NCBI GenBank assembly: GCA_900315735.1
Contig: ONAD01000009.1
Location: 34,217-98,216 of the forward strand
From: an uncultured Lachnospiraceae bacterium
GTDB lineage: Bacteria; Bacillota; Clostridia; Lachnospirales; Lachnospiraceae
Direction of reading: 5' to 3'
Length of the DNA stretch: 64,000 nt
Positions 61,793 through 64,000 of this stretch are shown here, piece by piece. Position 1 is the first letter of the stretch. Every line of letters begins with the position of its first letter. Position numbers and translations under genes: made by a program. The notes beneath the pieces were generated by a model. The model searched no databases. It was not told the origin of the DNA and saw only the letters and a program-made list of their open reading frames with translations.

Positions 61793-62704
61793 TCACTCCC
61801 ACTCATGCTCATCTACCCTCACGGCACTTACCGTAAATCTCACATCAGAATCATATGAACAGGTAGACAGTGTCACGATGTGTGTCTCATCATCAACATC
61901 TATATCAGCATCTACATAGCTGCCTTGGCATATCGTGTTCTCAACAAAATCCCTAAAGTCATCATCCACATACTTCCATGTGGTATAGATTCCACCAGTT
62001 AAGGTGGTAACATCCTTATAGGCAAATACTTTATAACGATAGGCACCTGTTTCTGTAATTAGTTGAAAGTATCTGTGGTTTTCAAAATAATCCTCTTCCG
62101 TCTTATAGAACTTCAGTTTCCCAAACATGGAAAGATTTCGCATATTATGACCATAGATTAGTGTGTGTGCATTACTTAAATCAGGATTATTGTTCCCATC
62201 AATATAAATAGAACCGGCTGTCTCTTCTTCCTTCAGATAATTTCTCCGCAGATAATAATCATCACCGGAATACAGAAGCGGATAACTGATACTTTCCTCG
62301 TCCTCAAAGTAAATCCAGCCAACAATGTCCTCGTTCTGCTTCCGTAAGCCTGCAAAATCTACATCTATGTCGTGATACCAGGCATTAGGGTCATCTTCCG
62401 GCTCAGTCTCCAAATCACCAGTCTTTGCGACCATATCTGATTCATCCGACATACTCGTAGTATCTCCTGCCTCTGATATATATTCTTCCTGCAATGCATG
62501 TATTTCCTGCTCCTGCTTAATCTCCGCACTATGGAGTTGAACTATCCTCACGATACTGAATACAGCCACTATTACAAAGACAACACACACAAGAATAATC
62601 ACTGCATCCTTTTTCCTATGTGTAATTGCTTCTGTCAGCTTCCAAATTTTCTTCCCTATCTGCTTCATATTGTTTTTTAACAATTTAAATCTATCTTTTT
62701 TCAT
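61793..62704 (-). CDS. srtB: Class B sortase
   Basis: This 303-residue membrane-anchored transpeptidase has a basic N-terminus and a membrane helix (about 33-55, DAVIILVCVVFVIVAVFSIV). An acidic linker and the sortase barrel follow, with the catalytic histidine in TLIYGHNMRNLSMFGKL, the cysteine in VTLSTCSYDSDVRFTVSAVR near 285, and the arginine after it. The start is uncertain: ATG 62702-62704 gives MKKDRFKLLK, but an ATG eight codons earlier is possible. It lies directly downstream of a surface protein gene with an APKTG sorting signal, its probable substrate. Confidence 0.93.
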   Translation of the reverse strand: MKKDRFKLLKNNMKQIGKKIWKLTEAITHRKKDAVIILVCVVFVIVAVFSIVRIVQLHSAEIKQEQEIHALQEEYISEAGDTTSMSDESDMVAKTGDLETEPEDDPNAWYHDIDVDFAGLRKQNEDIVGWIYFEDEESISYPLLYSGDDYYLRRNYLKEEETAGSIYIDGNNNPDLSNAHTLIYGHNMRNLSMFGKLKFYKTEEDYFENHRYFQLITETGAYRYKVFAYKDVTTLTGGIYTTWKYVDDDFRDFVENTICQGSYVDADIDVDDETHIVTLSTCSYDSDVRFTVSAVRVDEHEWE

Positions 62705-62777
62705 GCCGCCTATATAACAAATGGCCATGCCATTTCTGGCACAGCCATTTGTATGATTACCATTTATTTTTTCTTAA

Positions 62778-63140
62778 TTAGTTTTCCTTCTTCTTTGAAA
62801 GCCCCCAAAATCCAAGTCCGCCAAGAGAAGCCATAAGAAGCAGATACCATACTCTAACATCATTAGAGTCTCCAGTCTTTGGTGCAGTAGACTGCGTGCT
62901 ATTGCTACTATTTAAAGTTGTACCGCTATTACTTGATGAAGCCGGATCTTTGTATGCTAATGCATATGTAGAAAACTTATCTGTTTCAAATGTGAATACA
63001 TGTGTATTTTCATCGTAAGTGCCCGCGATAGCTGTAGCCACGCCATCATGTACACGGATGATTTCAAAGGTTCTTCCACTCTTCCACAAGCTTTCAGGTA
63101 TAACGATACTTGCCTTTACTTTTCCGTTGGTCTCGGTCAC
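62778..63140 (-). pseudogene. C-terminal, cell-wall-anchor part of the surface protein, separated by a frameshift
   Basis: These 120 residues continue the surface protein: KASIVIPESLWKSGRTFEII, HVFTFETDKFSTYALAYKD, a Ser/Asn/Thr linker, then the sorting signal APKTGDSN, a hydrophobic helix (VWYLLLMASLGGLGFWGL) and the charged tail SKKKEN. It is out of frame with the upstream part because of a 53-bp tandem duplication (63118-63223). A GTG codon overlaps the upstream TGA stop as GTGA, so weak reinitiation is conceivable, but a fragment made this way would lack an export signal. Confidence 0.85.
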
Positions 63141-63223
63141 TTTTGTTGCATCGTTACTTCCAACTTTCTTACTTTTCCGTTGGTCTCGGTAACTTTTGTT
63201 GCATCGTTACTTCCAACTTTCTT
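63118..63223. repeat. 53-bp tandem duplication that shifts the reading frame of the surface protein
   Basis: Copy 1 is 63118-63170 and copy 2 is 63171-63223, both beginning ACTTTTCCGTTGGTCTCGGT on the plus strand. They differ at one base (C at 63138, A at 63191). Because 53 is not a multiple of three, two copies break the frame. One copy reads through as KKVGSNDATKVTETNGKVKA. Confidence 0.95.
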
Positions 63224-64000
63224 AAACAGGTTAATATCAAGATAAAGCCCTACCGTATAATCACCGGAAGTATTCTGAATTAAGGTCTTATCTGTCTGTG
63301 ATACAGAAGCACTCATATCCTGAATATCCAGCCACACATTTACGCCCTGTGCCACTTCTGCATCTGTAAGGGATAAAAGGGTGGTCAGGTTACTACTATT
63401 TTCAATCTTTGTTCCAAAAGGATTGCTTTCTGCTGTTGCCGATGCAGTACCAGTAATATCATTTACAGAGCCTGTGCTGATAACAACATCATCATATGGC
63501 ACCTTTGCACTTGTATCTGTGTTTGTATTCGTATTATCAGAAGAACCGCTTGAAGTTCCTCCACTGGTATTTCCGCTGTCAGAGGAGCCACTAGACGAGC
63601 TACTGCCGCTTCCACTATCTGTTGAACCACTTGACGAACTGCCACTTCCACTATCAGATGATCCTCCAGATGAATCACCACTTCCGCTATCAGATGATCC
63701 TCCAGATGAATCTGCCACATAGGTATAAGTATAGGTTTTATTACTTGAAATTGCTGTGTCAGTACTCGGAGTCACATCCCAACTACCGGCCTTATAACCA
63801 TCATTAGGCTTTGTTCCTACAGCCGGAATCTGCCCTGAAGATAGTTTAAGGATATCACCCTCATGTCCTGTTAATGTAACAACTTTATCATCAGTCGTGC
63901 CATCATCCCATGAACCATTTACCACGCCGAAAGTTACAGTGTATGATATATTCTGTTTTGCCACCCATTGAGCATAAAGAGTTGTGTCAGATGAAATATT
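63137..64000 (-). CDS. Serine-rich surface protein with InlB-type repeat, N-terminal part missing, prematurely stopped
   Basis: The frame is open from 64000 (NISSDTTLYAQWVAKQNISY) to a TGA at 63137-63139, so the protein starts beyond the window. The visible part has the end of a Listeria-Bacteroides (Flg_new) repeat (SDTTLYAQW), a second repeat-like unit with GYKAGSWDVTPSTDTAISSN, and a Ser/Gly/Asp low-complexity stalk of about 75 residues. An adhesin-like domain follows (KVPYDDVVISTGSVNDITGT, AQGVNVWLDIQDMSASVSQT). It ends RKLEVTMQQK, a tail created by the 53-bp duplication, and so lacks the wall anchor. Likely a surface adhesin of the conjugative element. Confidence 0.85.
   Translation of the reverse strand, partial: NISSDTTLYAQWVAKQNISYTVTFGVVNGSWDDGTTDDKVVTLTGHEGDILKLSSGQIPAVGTKPNDGYKAGSWDVTPSTDTAISSNKTYTYTYVADSSGGSSDSGSGDSSGGSSDSGSGSSSSGSTDSGSGSSSSSGSSDSGNTSGGTSSGSSDNTNTNTDTSAKVPYDDVVISTGSVNDITGTASATAESNPFGTKIENSSNLTTLLSLTDAEVAQGVNVWLDIQDMSASVSQTDKTLIQNTSGDYTVGLYLDINLFKKVGSNDATKVTETNGKVRKLEVTMQQK

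Larger units (their letters stand above)
56090..64000. mobile_element. Integrative conjugative element of the Tn916/Tn1549 type, integrase-proximal end
   Basis: The gene order from the edge inward is tyrosine integrase, Xis, DnaC-like ATPase, RepA_N-like initiator, unknown protein, repeat-rich region, sortase B and LPXTG-like surface protein, all on the minus strand. Int and Xis resemble Tn916-family proteins, and their genes lie at one end with int outermost, as in that family. The outer boundary falls between the phosphatase start (56071) and the integrase stop (56268) but cannot be fixed without an empty site. The element continues past 64000. Conjugation genes are not in the window. Confidence 0.82.

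Noticed and set aside
63381..63807. Open frames opposite the serine-rich surface protein
   Set aside because: They arise from the low-complexity Ser/Gly/Asp repeat read on the other strand.

Overview
The window is a low-to-moderate GC Firmicutes chromosome segment. It most likely comes from a spore-forming, anaerobic gut member of the Lachnospiraceae (Clostridia). The reasons are T-box and L-box leaders, AGGAGG ribosome binding sites, TTGACA/TATAAT promoters, dipicolinate synthase, a Csp-type germination protease, aspS-gatCAB, and a Tn916/Tn1549-type integrative element. Most genes lie on the minus strand.

Layout. 1-0.5 kb: 5' part of a LicT-type antiterminator gene with its own RAT/terminator leader. 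0.6-3 kb: sulfur transfer to tRNA (mnmA, cysteine desulfurase). 3-8.3 kb: a flippase-like exporter and an ABC system whose permease has a very long coiled coil; a large imperfect palindrome follows at 8.4-8.6 kb. 8.9-9.9 kb: a small XRE operon with two unknown proteins and a palindromic operator. 9.9-13 kb: MATE exporter, tRNA-Leu(CAA), lysA. 13-17.7 kb: histidine kinase/response regulator, AzlCD, a lytic transglycosylase. 17.8-18.1 kb: a 94-bp tandem repeat array. 18.1-25.4 kb: mtnN, luxS and a PRD-regulated beta-glucoside PTS operon. 25.4-31.1 kb: hypoxanthine-DNA glycosylase, alpha/beta hydrolase, asnA, dapB-dapA behind a lysine riboswitch, a corrinoid adenosyltransferase, a double OB-fold protein. 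31.4-39.2 kb: typA, an ECF S component with a DUF4430 protein, a SigV/RsiV-like pair with an ECF-type promoter, asnB, dipicolinate synthase. 39.4-48.6 kb: DegV, a transglutaminase lipoprotein, csp, lspA, ldh, Csp protease, clpX, lgt. 48.8-56.1 kb: gatB-gatA-gatC-aspS behind a T-box, nitroreductase, DUF1835/DUF3658 protein, low-molecular-weight tyrosine phosphatase.

From about 56.1 kb to the end is the integrase end of an integrative conjugative element. It holds a frameshifted Tn916-type integrase, Xis, a DnaC-like ATPase, a RepA_N-like initiator, an unknown protein, about 1.2 kb of iteron-like repeats, an IS200 insertion, a class B sortase, and a serine-rich surface protein gene broken by a 53-bp tandem duplication.

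Themes that connect genes. DapA/DapB supply lysine (lysA) and also dihydrodipicolinate to dipicolinate synthase for spores. Asparagine can be formed by AsnA and AsnB, and Asn-tRNA possibly by AspRS plus GatCAB. MtnN and LuxS complete the activated methyl cycle. SigV/RsiV-like proteins and the histidine kinase pair sense the envelope. The most unusual signals are the duplication in the anchored surface protein, the iteron arrays of the element, the 94-bp hairpin array, the roughly 230-bp palindrome at 8.4 kb, and the XRE mini-operon.
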